From an uncultured Anaerolineaceae bacterium (GTDB lineage: Bacteria; Chloroflexota; Anaerolineae; Anaerolineales; Anaerolineaceae): a stretch of DNA of 44,216 nucleotides. Where the stretch lies: assembly GCA_927443345.1 (NCBI GenBank), contig CAKMKJ010000013.1, positions 1 to 44,216 of the forward strand. The letters run 5' to 3'. The number at the start of each line of letters is the position of its first letter. Within the stretch, counting starts at the first letter, position 1. A program made the translations under genes and the position numbers. The notes beneath the pieces were generated by a model. The model saw only the letters and a list, made by a program, of their open reading frames with translations. It made no database searches and was not told the DNA's origin. This document shows, one piece after another, positions 24,349 to 32,010 of the stretch.

Positions 24349-24633
24349 CTGAACATTACGGTAAACTTGATCGCCACCTTTAAAATGCTGGCAGGGAAGA
24401 ACTCCCTGCCACTTGAAATGGAAAACGGCCAATCCGTATTGGATGCGTTCTTTCGTGTATTAGAAATGGTGCCTGCCTTGAAACCCCACTGGCTGGATCA
24501 TGAGGGTCAGCCCCATGTGTTTGTGCATGTGTTTTTGAATGGCGATGACGCCGCCACACTGCCAGATGGGCTGAACACCAAACTAAATGATGGAGACTGT
24601 CTCGACTTCATTCCCCCCGTTGCGGGCGGATAA
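24349..24633 (+). CDS. MoaD/ThiS-like sulfur-carrier protein, CTG start
   Basis: 94-residue ubiquitin-like protein. It ends in the required Gly-Gly (PPVAGG), preceded by LNDGDCLDFIPP and VFLNGDDA, as in MoaD small subunits that carry thiocarboxylate sulfur for pterin-dithiolene synthesis. I choose a CTG start at 24349: it gives LNITVNLIATFKMLAGKN, restoring the first beta strand of the fold, and AAAGGAAAG lies eight bases upstream. A TTG at 24367 would cut into this strand. It is 38 bases after the AOR stop on the same strand and probably serves its tungstopterin cofactor. Confidence 0.85.
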   Translation: MNITVNLIATFKMLAGKNSLPLEMENGQSVLDAFFRVLEMVPALKPHWLDHEGQPHVFVHVFLNGDDAATLPDGLNTKLNDGDCLDFIPPVAGG

Positions 24634-24642
24634 ACAAAAGGT

Positions 24643-24663
24643 GGGCGGGTGTTGCACCCGCCC
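24643..24663. terminator. Terminator between the converging AOR2-moaD and GH15 transcripts
   Basis: A perfect 9-bp stem GGGCGGGTG/CACCCGCCC with a 3-base loop. On the plus strand it is followed by CTAATTTTT and on the minus strand by ACCTTTTG, so it can end both converging transcripts. Confidence 0.75.
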
Positions 24664-24670
24664 CTAATTT

Positions 24671-25813
24671 TTAATCCTCAATTGCCTTGTGCAGGATGAT
24701 CGTCATGGCGTGAGACCACAACAGCGGGCTGGCCACCTGCCCCCACTTCTCGACCCAGGGGGTAAAGTGCTCTGGCGCCAGTTGGTGAGCGCTGATCTGT
24801 TCAGCCAGATCGCCGTTTTCAGCCGCGGTGCTTTCAATCCATTTCAGCATCTCACGGGCTTGTGCCTTCTTGCCGGTGAGCACGTAATACCAGCCCAACC
24901 AGGCGGTTAGCAAGATCCACTCGCCGCCGCCATAATAGACGTCTTCTTTATATCGGTAGACGCCTCCGTTCGGCAAATGCAAGTCTTTTTCAATCGCCTG
25001 GATGGTAGCAGAAATAGCCGGGTCATTCAAATCAAATGCTGCGTAAGGCAGTGCCAGGCCCAGCAAACTGGCATCCACACCGCTTTTCAAGACCGGTTTT
25101 GGGGGCTGCCCTTTTTGAGCTGGGTGAAGATGCTTGATAAAACGTCCGTCATGAATAGCAAAGTCAGACAAAAAGCGCTTGACTTCGCCTGCCAATTCAC
25201 CCGCCAGTTTGGCACATTCAGCCAACTGTGGCAGGTCAGACCATGCGGCCACAGCTTTCAAGCCGCCATAGATGGAGGCTAAAGAATAGGGATGCAGGTA
25301 TTCAGGATGTTCCTCCCAGCAGTCGTAATTTGGAAGCTGCCAGACCAACTGCAGGTAGCGCACAGAAGCCTTGATTGGTTCGACCAGTTCAAGCCGCAGC
25401 GCCTGATCGCCAGTCAACTTGACATGTTCAGCCAGCCCCCATAACCAACTGCCGTAGCCATCCACCTGAAAATTGCCCCATTCGCCATCGTCGCTGCGTG
25501 GCTCTTCATAACCTTCGAGGGTAAAACGTGTGTTCAAAATGGCTGTATGATCGGGTTTAGCGCCCCGCTCCAGCATACCTTCGAGCACATCCACCTTGGC
25601 GGCGTAGCGCGTGATCACCCGTCCAACCCAGCGGTAAAAAGCCGCAGCGGATGCATATTGTCCAACCTGATCCATGGCATAAGCGATAAAACTGCCGTCC
25701 CTCAGCCAGCAAAAATGGTAGGTCTCAAAAGATGGGCTGGCGATGTAAGCGCCTTCTGGATGTTGGTTTTTTAAAATAACATTAATGCTGTGTTGAAACA
25801 GATCCATGATCAA
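24671..25813 (-). CDS. GH15-family alpha-glucosidase/glucoamylase-like enzyme
   Basis: 380-residue (alpha/alpha)6-barrel protein of the GH15 group, without a signal peptide, so cytoplasmic. Signatures: YHFCWLRDGSFIAYAMDQ near the N-terminus, WGNFQVDGYGSWLWGLAEH, DCWEEHPEYLHPYSLASIYGGLKA (with the probable general-acid Glu in W-E-E), and GGGEWILLTAWLGWYYVLTGKKAQA near the C-terminus. It is shorter than secreted glucoamylases because it lacks the N-terminal beta domain. GGAG lies upstream of the ATG. It is the last gene of the minus-strand sugar operon, 26 bases after the GH66 gene. It probably releases glucose from imported isomalto-oligosaccharides. Confidence 0.85.
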   Translation of the reverse strand: MIMDLFQHSINVILKNQHPEGAYIASPSFETYHFCWLRDGSFIAYAMDQVGQYASAAAFYRWVGRVITRYAAKVDVLEGMLERGAKPDHTAILNTRFTLEGYEEPRSDDGEWGNFQVDGYGSWLWGLAEHVKLTGDQALRLELVEPIKASVRYLQLVWQLPNYDCWEEHPEYLHPYSLASIYGGLKAVAAWSDLPQLAECAKLAGELAGEVKRFLSDFAIHDGRFIKHLHPAQKGQPPKPVLKSGVDASLLGLALPYAAFDLNDPAISATIQAIEKDLHLPNGGVYRYKEDVYYGGGEWILLTAWLGWYYVLTGKKAQAREMLKWIESTAAENGDLAEQISAHQLAPEHFTPWVEKWGQVASPLLWSHAMTIILHKAIED

Positions 25814-25839
25814 GACTCCAAATAAAGAAATAATTACGT

Positions 25840-27432
25840 TTAGTGTTCAAAAAGGAGCACGTTCCAGAGGTCGAGTTTTGGCACGACAACACTGACTTTA
25901 TCCCCATTGAGGTGATGTATGAGAAGTTGTGGTGCAGCAGACGAATAGGGTTCCAGCAGCCAGACTTTTTCAGGGATAAAATCCAGCAGGATTTCGAGTG
26001 TAAAGGATTCCAATGCGAGCGGTCTGGTATTCTCCTCGTTCCAACAAAGCGGTGCTGCACTTTTCAAGTTAATCAAACTAAGAGAGGCACCGCCATTCAC
26101 CTTGCGATAAAAAGCGTCCACCCCGTCAGGCAACTTGAGATCGGGAGCGTCAGATTCAGGCACCAGCGGTCCGATCCACTCTTCATAGCGGACGGCAAAA
26201 TCCGCGCAGGAGCGCAGGCATGCCATCAAGGAATCAGAAATAGCTTCGTGCTTCGGGAAATAAGGGTCCGTCAGCAGGCGCGCATTTTCGCCAATCTCGA
26301 TGCGGTTTCCGCCGGCAGACAGGATGACCGCATCAGCTAGAAGATGATTCACCTCGCGCTCTGCGGGCATATAAAGGGCGATGACGACTGGCTTTTCGCC
26401 CGAGAGTTGGCGGGCATTTCGCACAATGCGAGCGAGGTCGGCATAATGGATATCAGGCGGCCAGATTTCAATGTAGTTAAACGCCACCGGAGCAGCCGCC
26501 AGCGTTTCAATCGGCCAATTGCCAACTGCGTTAAAAAGCAAGGGCAAATCTGAGTGCTGTCTGGCTGCTGCTTGAATGAAATCGCCAAAGGCTTTGGCAA
26601 TATCCACTGGCTGGCAGGAGGCATCGAAACCGGTTTTTGGGTCACCGTACTGGTCAATATGCAATCCATCAAATGGCAGCATTTTGAGCACCTGATTGCA
26701 TTGATCCAACAAGTGTTTCTGCCATAGGCCGCCCTCCGCAGGGTTCATAATGCCCAGAAAATCTTCGCCGAAGGGGATGGGATTGTGATCCTGGTCATAA
26801 AGCTGCCAGTCGGGATGCGCCCGCCAAAAATCCGCAGAGGCCGCATAGACCGCCAGGTAAGGCATGGCTGCCATACCATGTTCATGAGCAGCTTTGATCA
26901 GCCGTGATATAGCCTCCAATGAGAGCGGGCGTCCGAGCGGATCAAGGTACTCTTTGGTTGGTGCGACCAACTGGTCATGACGATACTGCCAATCGTAAAA
27001 CTGCAGTCCATTGATGTGAAACTTGGCCAGTGTTTGCATGGTGGACTTTTCATCAGGCCTGGAAGCCGAGAAATCGGTCAGGTAACCGTAACGTGGAAAA
27101 GACGTCCAACCAGGTAAAACGTCAAATGCCGTATATATCGATGATGGTGTCGTTAGTTCAGCTTCACACGAGATTTCAACCCCGTAACCAGCAGGAGCAT
27201 CCAAAGGCGGCAGCCATGAGAAATCCACCAGGTTGTGTCCAACGTCCAGGCTGCGGGTTTCGCTGCGCGTCTTAATGGCGGTCGGTCCGTGGAAGAACGT
27301 CAGCGTGAAATCCACGTTTGAAGCATGGGCTGCATCACATTCCAGAATGCAGCGTACCATCTCGCCGGGTTTATACATTCCGCGGATCGGATAAAAATCG
27401 TTAAGTTTTATTGAAAAGGAAGAAACAGTCAT
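25840..27432 (-). CDS. GH66-family dextranase-like enzyme, cytoplasmic
   Basis: 530-residue GH66 protein (dextranases and cycloisomaltooligosaccharide glucanotransferases acting on alpha-1,6-glucan). An N-terminal Ig-like domain (residues 1-105) is followed by the barrel: PRYGYLTDFS, INGLQFYDWQYRHDQL, HEHGMAAMPYLAVYAAS, the nucleophile in DGLHIDQYGDP (Asp 260) and the acid/base in NYIEIWPP (Glu 322). A C-terminal beta domain completes it. There is no signal peptide, unlike secreted dextranases, so it should act on imported oligosaccharides. The start is four bases from the permease stop, so it is in the same transcript. Confidence 0.9.
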   Translation of the reverse strand: MTVSSFSIKLNDFYPIRGMYKPGEMVRCILECDAAHASNVDFTLTFFHGPTAIKTRSETRSLDVGHNLVDFSWLPPLDAPAGYGVEISCEAELTTPSSIYTAFDVLPGWTSFPRYGYLTDFSASRPDEKSTMQTLAKFHINGLQFYDWQYRHDQLVAPTKEYLDPLGRPLSLEAISRLIKAAHEHGMAAMPYLAVYAASADFWRAHPDWQLYDQDHNPIPFGEDFLGIMNPAEGGLWQKHLLDQCNQVLKMLPFDGLHIDQYGDPKTGFDASCQPVDIAKAFGDFIQAAARQHSDLPLLFNAVGNWPIETLAAAPVAFNYIEIWPPDIHYADLARIVRNARQLSGEKPVVIALYMPAEREVNHLLADAVILSAGGNRIEIGENARLLTDPYFPKHEAISDSLMACLRSCADFAVRYEEWIGPLVPESDAPDLKLPDGVDAFYRKVNGGASLSLINLKSAAPLCWNEENTRPLALESFTLEILLDFIPEKVWLLEPYSSAAPQLLIHHLNGDKVSVVVPKLDLWNVLLFEH

Positions 27433-27435
27433 AAA

Positions 27436-28269
27436 TTAACCTTTAATCCCAGTGGTGGAAATACCTTGCACAAAATAACGTTGGAAGAGGATAAAGACCA
27501 GCACCACAGGGATGAGCGCAATCAGTGAAGCTGCAAAGACCTGTCCCCATTCGGTCAGGTGTTCAGATTGAAAGAGTGCGATACCGATGGGCAGGGTGCG
27601 GTTGATCGAATCACCGATATTGACATTCGCCCAGGTGTATTCCTCCCAAGAGTAAAGGAAGGAGTTGATCACGACCACGGCCAGCCCGGGACCAGAAAGC
27701 GGTAGCACAATTTTAGTAAAAATGGTAAACGGAGACCCGCCGTCGATCATAGCAGCTTCTTCAAGGTCACGGGGAACATCTTCAAACACGCCGCGCAGCA
27801 AAAAGGTCTGCATCGAAATATTCATGGTCACATACACCAGCACCAGTCCCCACAGGTTATTGTAGAGATCAAGTTTATGCGCCACGATAAACTGAGGGAT
27901 GATCAACATAACCGGAGGAACCATCATCCCCAGAAGCAAGATATAAAACAGGATTTCCTTACCCGGAAACTTCAGGCGGGCAAACGCATAAGCCAGCATT
28001 GAACTCACCAAAACGGTCAATGTGGTGGTCGCCAGAGTCACTTTCAAGCTGTTCCAAAAATACAAACCGAAGCGATCGGTGGTCAACGCCTTAACAAAAT
28101 TATCCAGCGTGGATGGATTCGGCCAAATCTGCGGAGGGAGCTCAAAAACCATGGTTTGAGGTTTAAAGGCGGTGGAAACCATATACCAGATGGGCACTGC
28201 CACCACTCCCAGCCCGAGAAGCAGGATGAAATAGGAAAGAATTCTCATGGTCAAACGCGATTTTTTCAT
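27436..28269 (-). CDS. Sugar ABC transporter permease (MalG type)
   Basis: 277-residue inner-membrane permease of the carbohydrate (CUT1) importer family, with six predicted membrane helices. The cytoplasmic EAA loop that contacts the ATPase is EEAAMIDGGSPFTIFTKIVLPLSGPGLA (about residues 180-207). The start lies one base from the stop of its partner permease. Together with the binding protein it should import an alpha-glucan oligosaccharide. No ATPase gene is in the operon, so a shared MsmX-like ATPase encoded elsewhere is expected. Confidence 0.95.
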   Translation of the reverse strand: MKKSRLTMRILSYFILLLGLGVVAVPIWYMVSTAFKPQTMVFELPPQIWPNPSTLDNFVKALTTDRFGLYFWNSLKVTLATTTLTVLVSSMLAYAFARLKFPGKEILFYILLLGMMVPPVMLIIPQFIVAHKLDLYNNLWGLVLVYVTMNISMQTFLLRGVFEDVPRDLEEAAMIDGGSPFTIFTKIVLPLSGPGLAVVVINSFLYSWEEYTWANVNIGDSINRTLPIGIALFQSEHLTEWGQVFAASLIALIPVVLVFILFQRYFVQGISTTGIKG

Positions 28270-28270
28270 C

Positions 28271-29191
28271 TTACTCTCCCGCCGGTTTGCGCAGCAATTT
28301 TAACTGCACCAGACTAAGCACAAACACGAAGATGGTTAATAGATAACTGATGGCAGCACCATTACCAAAATCCATGCGCGAGAAGGTGGCACGATACATC
28401 AGTGTGAGTATGGAGTGGGTCATATCTTGCGGCGCACCGCGAGTGATCAACTGGAAGGGAACATAGGCGTTGAGTCCGCCGAGTACCAGCACCACCAGTA
28501 GAAAGACAAGCGTGCCGCGCATCATGGGCAGCATAATTCGCATCAAACGCTGCCAACGGTTTGCACCATCCACCTGGGCGGCTTCAAGCAGTTCTGTTGG
28601 GATACCCTGAAGTCCGGCTAAAAAGATGACGGTCGCCCAACCCACCCCTTTCCAGATATCCACCAGCACCACAGGCACCAGCGCAAGAATGTCATCCGCC
28701 AACCACATGATATTTTTGCTAATGGCGTGAAGCACATCTTTGAGGAAATAATTGACCAGACCGCCCATGCCGCTGAACATATAAGTGAATAAAAGCGAGA
28801 CGATGACCCAACTGGTGATCACCGGCAGATAATAAGCAACTCGGAAGAAGGTGCGACCACGGAGCGACTGATTGAGAATCACTGCAATGGCAAAACCCAA
28901 TACCATTTTGACCGTGACAGTGATCACGGTATATACTGCGGTATTAAGTACTGCACGTTGAAAGATTTGACTTTTGAGTTGAGTGATGTAATTATTAAAG
29001 CCTACGAAAACCGAACGTTCTGGATGGACAAAATTCCAATCAAAAAAGCTTATGCGAAAAGAGTAAAGCAGCGGCCCAAGAAAGAAGACTACCAGTAAGG
29101 CAAAACCGGGTAAGAGGAAAATAATGGCGGGGATGATTTGATTACGAGCTTTTTTGATTCGCATAAGAACATCCAATGAGTGGTGTACCAA
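28271..29191 (-). CDS. Sugar ABC transporter permease (MalF type)
   Basis: 306-residue permease of the CUT1 carbohydrate importer family. The first membrane helix (IIPAIIFLLPGFALLVVFFLGPLLYSFRISFFDWNF) is typical of MalF-like subunits, and the EAA loop is ELLEAAQVDGANRWQRLMRIMLPMMRGTLVF. It follows the binding-protein gene after a hairpin and overlaps functionally with the MalG-type partner, forming the heterodimeric channel. The long form starts MVHHSLDVLMRIKK; an internal ATG nine codons later (MRIKK) is an alternative start. Confidence 0.95.
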   Translation of the reverse strand: MVHHSLDVLMRIKKARNQIIPAIIFLLPGFALLVVFFLGPLLYSFRISFFDWNFVHPERSVFVGFNNYITQLKSQIFQRAVLNTAVYTVITVTVKMVLGFAIAVILNQSLRGRTFFRVAYYLPVITSWVIVSLLFTYMFSGMGGLVNYFLKDVLHAISKNIMWLADDILALVPVVLVDIWKGVGWATVIFLAGLQGIPTELLEAAQVDGANRWQRLMRIMLPMMRGTLVFLLVVLVLGGLNAYVPFQLITRGAPQDMTHSILTLMYRATFSRMDFGNGAAISYLLTIFVFVLSLVQLKLLRKPAGE

Positions 29192-29258
29192 CTAACTTGG
29201 TCTTTTTCAGTCTACTTTAAAAATCGATAAAGAAGTCTTAATATCTGAGTTTGTGGTG

Positions 29259-29295
29259 GAGCAGCCGGTGGGGGAGTAGGAACCACCGGCCGCTC
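29259..29295 (-). terminator. Intercistronic hairpin after the sugar-binding protein gene
   Basis: Arms GAGC-x-GCCGGTGG (29259-29271) and its complement (29283-29295) pair with one mismatch. No U run follows, so it is better seen as an mRNA-stabilising or partly terminating hairpin that keeps the binding protein more abundant than the permeases, a usual layout in such operons. Confidence 0.55.
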
Positions 29296-29313
29296 CGATG
29301 TTATGCAACCGTA

Positions 29314-30618
29314 CTATTGAGCAAGGAGAGCGTCAATTTCGGTGGCAGCCTGATCAAGCGCTTCTTGTGCAGTCTGGTCACCGTTCAAAATACGTTGGTA
29401 GGCATTGTTGATGGCAGTGTCCATGTCGCTCCATTTGGGGCTTGGAACACGAGCCTGGGCAGTCTTCAATTGTTCCATGAAGACGGCGAAATAAGCGGGC
29501 ATATCAGCATCGCCTGAGAGGCTGGCAATGGTCGGAACCACACCCACCTGGGCAAGCGCTTTTTGTGCATCCACACTCATCAGATAAGCAACCCATTTGA
29601 CAGCAGCTTCTTTATTGACAGATCCATCGAGGATGACCACATCTTCACCACCCACCACGGAGCTGGTGCCGTTGGCGCCGGCCGGGATCGGGGCAAAAGC
29701 GTAGTCAAGTTCAGGATAGTTGGCTTTGTAAATATCCACCATCCAAGGACCGTCGATGATCATGGCATAGATGCCGGTGCCCTGCCCTGCGTCAGTGGCA
29801 ATGCCGCCGCCCAACAGGTTGGGAGACATGCAGCCCTGGTCATAGAGGTCTTTCATCATAGTAAATGCGGCAACACTTTCGGCACTGTTGACATAACCAG
29901 CTGCGGTAGTGATGCCTTCATCCACGATCTTACCGCCCATGGCGTAGAAGAGAGGAGCGGGTGCCCAGAAGTAGGTTCCGCCCTGAGCGTAACCGTAAGT
30001 TCCGGCAGTGGTGTCGGTCAATGCACAGGCAGCAGTCACAAATTCTTCAATAGTGGCAGGTGGGTTGGCAATGCCGGCAGCTTCGAAGGATGCCTTGCTG
30101 TAGACCAATACCTGGGTATTGGTGTTCTGGGGCAGACCATAGTAATGGCCGTCCCATTTATTGGTTGAGAGAGGTCCGGGGAAAACTGATGCGGCAATGG
30201 CATCGAAATCGGGCATGGCACCGTCCAACTGCATGAGCGCACCCTGGCTGGCGAATTCAGAAACCCAGGCGATATCCATACGAGCGGTGTCAGGAACATC
30301 CCCGCCAGCGATGGCGGTTAACAATGCAGTTTTAAAATCACCCCAGGCGTAACGACTTGGTTCCACAGTGATACCGGGGTTGGCGGCTTCAAAAGTGGCG
30401 ATGACTTCATCCAGTTTGGCAGTTTCAGGGTCACTCATGGTGTGCCAGTATTTAATGGTGACCGGCTCAGCGGCAGGAGCTTCGGTTGCAACTTCTGTTG
30501 CAACAGTTTCTTCTGTAGCGGCAGGTGCTTCAGTGGCTGCAGGTGCGGCGCAAGCGCCTAAAATCAAACTCATTACGATCAAAACAGACAGGAAAACCAG
30601 TGACAAACGACCTTTCAT
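29314..30618 (-). CDS. Sugar ABC transporter substrate-binding lipoprotein (family 1)
   Basis: 434-residue extracytoplasmic binding protein. The lipobox is ILGAC (Cys 23), followed by an Ala/Thr/Glu-rich linker (residues 24-55) and the family 1 fold: ITIKYWHTMSDPETAKLDEVIATFEAANPGITVE, then TALLTAIAGGDVPDTARMDIAWVSEFASQGAL. Several Trp residues (WAPAPLFYAMGG, GPWMVDIY) fit sugar stacking. GGAGAAG lies before the ATG. It is the first structural gene of the LacI-controlled operon. Ligand inferred from the enzymes downstream: isomalto-oligosaccharides or another alpha-1,6-glucan fragment. Confidence 0.93.
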   Translation of the reverse strand: MKGRLSLVFLSVLIVMSLILGACAAPAATEAPAATEETVATEVATEAPAAEPVTIKYWHTMSDPETAKLDEVIATFEAANPGITVEPSRYAWGDFKTALLTAIAGGDVPDTARMDIAWVSEFASQGALMQLDGAMPDFDAIAASVFPGPLSTNKWDGHYYGLPQNTNTQVLVYSKASFEAAGIANPPATIEEFVTAACALTDTTAGTYGYAQGGTYFWAPAPLFYAMGGKIVDEGITTAAGYVNSAESVAAFTMMKDLYDQGCMSPNLLGGGIATDAGQGTGIYAMIIDGPWMVDIYKANYPELDYAFAPIPAGANGTSSVVGGEDVVILDGSVNKEAAVKWVAYLMSVDAQKALAQVGVVPTIASLSGDADMPAYFAVFMEQLKTAQARVPSPKWSDMDTAINNAYQRILNGDQTAQEALDQAATEIDALLAQ

Positions 30619-30744
30619 CTTTTCTTCTCCTTTTGTGTCTATTAAATGTTAACCTTTTTTTATGAACTTACCAACTGCAAAACAATTTCTCTTTTTATTT
30701 TTTTTATGCTCCTCCATTATTTTGGTGCAATTACCGCGAATAAC

Positions 30745-30758
30745 TTGAAACGTTTCAA
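30745..30758. promoter_or_regulatory. LacI-type operator upstream of the sugar-binding protein gene
   Basis: TTGAAACGTTTCAA is a perfect 14-bp palindrome with the central CG step typical of LacI/GalR operators. It lies between the regulator gene and the binding-protein gene, about 127 bases before that start codon. A second copy sits at the regulator's own promoter. Confidence 0.85.
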
Positions 30759-30774
30759 TAAGCGGACAAAATTT

Positions 30775-31806
30775 TTATACTGGTAAGTATTCACCAGTGG
30801 ATTGCCTGATAACCAGTTGTGGTTCGACCATAATTTGCGGCATTACCTTTTCACCCGAGATGACAGAAAACAAGGACTGCATCAGGGCGAAACCGATCTT
30901 TCTAAACGGTTGGGCAATGGTAGTCAGGGAGGGCTGCCAGTGATCAGCCAGACTTATATCATCGAAACCAATGATGGATACATCCCTGCCAACCTGAAGA
31001 CCGCGGGTTTGAACAGCCCGCATGGCACCAAAAGCGCAAATATCGTTAGCTGTGATGATGGCTGTGGGAGGTTCAGGCAGGTCAAGCAGCAAGTGCGCCG
31101 ACATTTGTCCAGCGCGTTGGTTGAAATCACCTTCAACTACATAATCCTTATTAATCAGCAACCCGCTGTCTGCCATGCCTTTGACGTAACCTTCCCAACG
31201 CTGGGTGGTACACATCAGTCCATTGAGCGGGGTGATATAAGCAATTTTCCTATGTCCAAGACCGGTGAGATAGCGAATCGCCATTTCCATACCAGATGCG
31301 CCATCCACATCAACGTAAGGATAATCACAAGTGACATCAGATCGGCCGTAAGCGACAAACGGAATATTCTTTTGTGATAGAAATTGAATTCTTTCATCCT
31401 GAGAACGGATGCCCATCAGAACCAGACCGTCCACCTGCCCCTCGCCGATTAATCGCTCATAGGTTTTGAGTTCTTGGGCATAATTTGGGGCCGCTGTAAT
31501 TAATATGGAGTAACTGTTTTCAGCAGCAATATAGTTTAATCCAGCCAACAATTCGAGGAAAGCGTTGTCACCCGGATCCGTGCTGCGGTAATCTTCAGGC
31601 GAAATGATCGGCACCAGGCCGATACGCCGGGTTTGCCGGGTTTTCAGACTGCGGGCGGCTGCACTGGGGTGAAAATCCAGCTCCAGAATTTTGGAATGGA
31701 TCTTTTCACGAGTTTCATCGGCAACCAATTGAGGATCGTTTAAATAATTGGAGACCGTCCCAATGGAGACGCCGGCAGCAGTGGCGATGTCACGAATAGT
31801 TGTCAT
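30775..31806 (-). CDS. LacI-family regulator of the alpha-glucan operon
   Basis: 343-residue LacI/GalR regulator. The N-terminal helix-turn-helix and hinge are TTIRDIATAAGVSIGTVSNYLNDPQLVADETREKIHSKILELDFHPSAAARSLKTRQT. The rest is a periplasmic-binding-protein-like sugar sensor domain (GYVKGMADSGL, PTAIITANDICAFGAMRAVQTRGLQVGRDVSIIGFDDI, LTTIAQPFRKIG). It is divergent from nothing: the operon runs on the same strand downstream. Two matching palindromes mark its own start and the binding-protein promoter, so it should repress both until an oligosaccharide inducer binds. Confidence 0.95.
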   Translation of the reverse strand: MTTIRDIATAAGVSIGTVSNYLNDPQLVADETREKIHSKILELDFHPSAAARSLKTRQTRRIGLVPIISPEDYRSTDPGDNAFLELLAGLNYIAAENSYSILITAAPNYAQELKTYERLIGEGQVDGLVLMGIRSQDERIQFLSQKNIPFVAYGRSDVTCDYPYVDVDGASGMEMAIRYLTGLGHRKIAYITPLNGLMCTTQRWEGYVKGMADSGLLINKDYVVEGDFNQRAGQMSAHLLLDLPEPPTAIITANDICAFGAMRAVQTRGLQVGRDVSIIGFDDISLADHWQPSLTTIAQPFRKIGFALMQSLFSVISGEKVMPQIMVEPQLVIRQSTGEYLPV

Positions 31807-31811
31807 AATAA

Positions 31812-31825
31812 TTGAACCGTTTCAA
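31812..31825. promoter_or_regulatory. LacI-type operator at the regulator's own transcription start
   Basis: TTGAACCGTTTCAA, a 14-bp palindrome with one mismatch, differs by one base from the operator at 30745. It overlaps the expected start of transcription (near 31822), so autorepression is likely. Confidence 0.8.
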
Positions 31826-31828
31826 TAG

Positions 31829-31857
31829 ATTATAGGGATTTCGCAAATGATTGTCAA
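31829..31857 (-). promoter_or_regulatory. Consensus sigma-70 promoter of the LacI-family gene
   Basis: TTGACA (31857-31852) and TATAAT (31834-31829) on the minus strand, both exact consensus, with a 17-base spacer. The operator follows four bases after the -10 box. Confidence 0.9.
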
Positions 31858-31963
31858 GAGGCAATATTAATGAGTTTTCCAAACCCAATTAGCCCCAGAA
31901 ACCTGGAATCTAGTCTTACACTTCGATTCACAGGGGTCAGATTGAGAGCATGGGGATCTTATT

Positions 31964-31994
31964 GTAGGGAGGGCATGGCACGCCATGCCCTTAC
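31964..31994. repeat. Dispersed palindrome copy 8
   Basis: Edges GTAGGG and CCCTTAC with core arms GGGCATGG and CCATGCCC around CACG (31971-31990). It lies just beyond the stop of the exporter permease and could also end that transcript. Confidence 0.75.
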
Positions 31995-32010
31995 AAAAAC
32001 AGGACCCTCC

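Noticed and set aside
72-26970. Shared 17-base palindromic string between the left-edge hairpin and the GH66 gene near 26955
   Set aside because: In GH66 it encodes a normal family segment (QLVAPTKEYL); a self-complementary string of this length can match by chance and no flanking similarity is seen.
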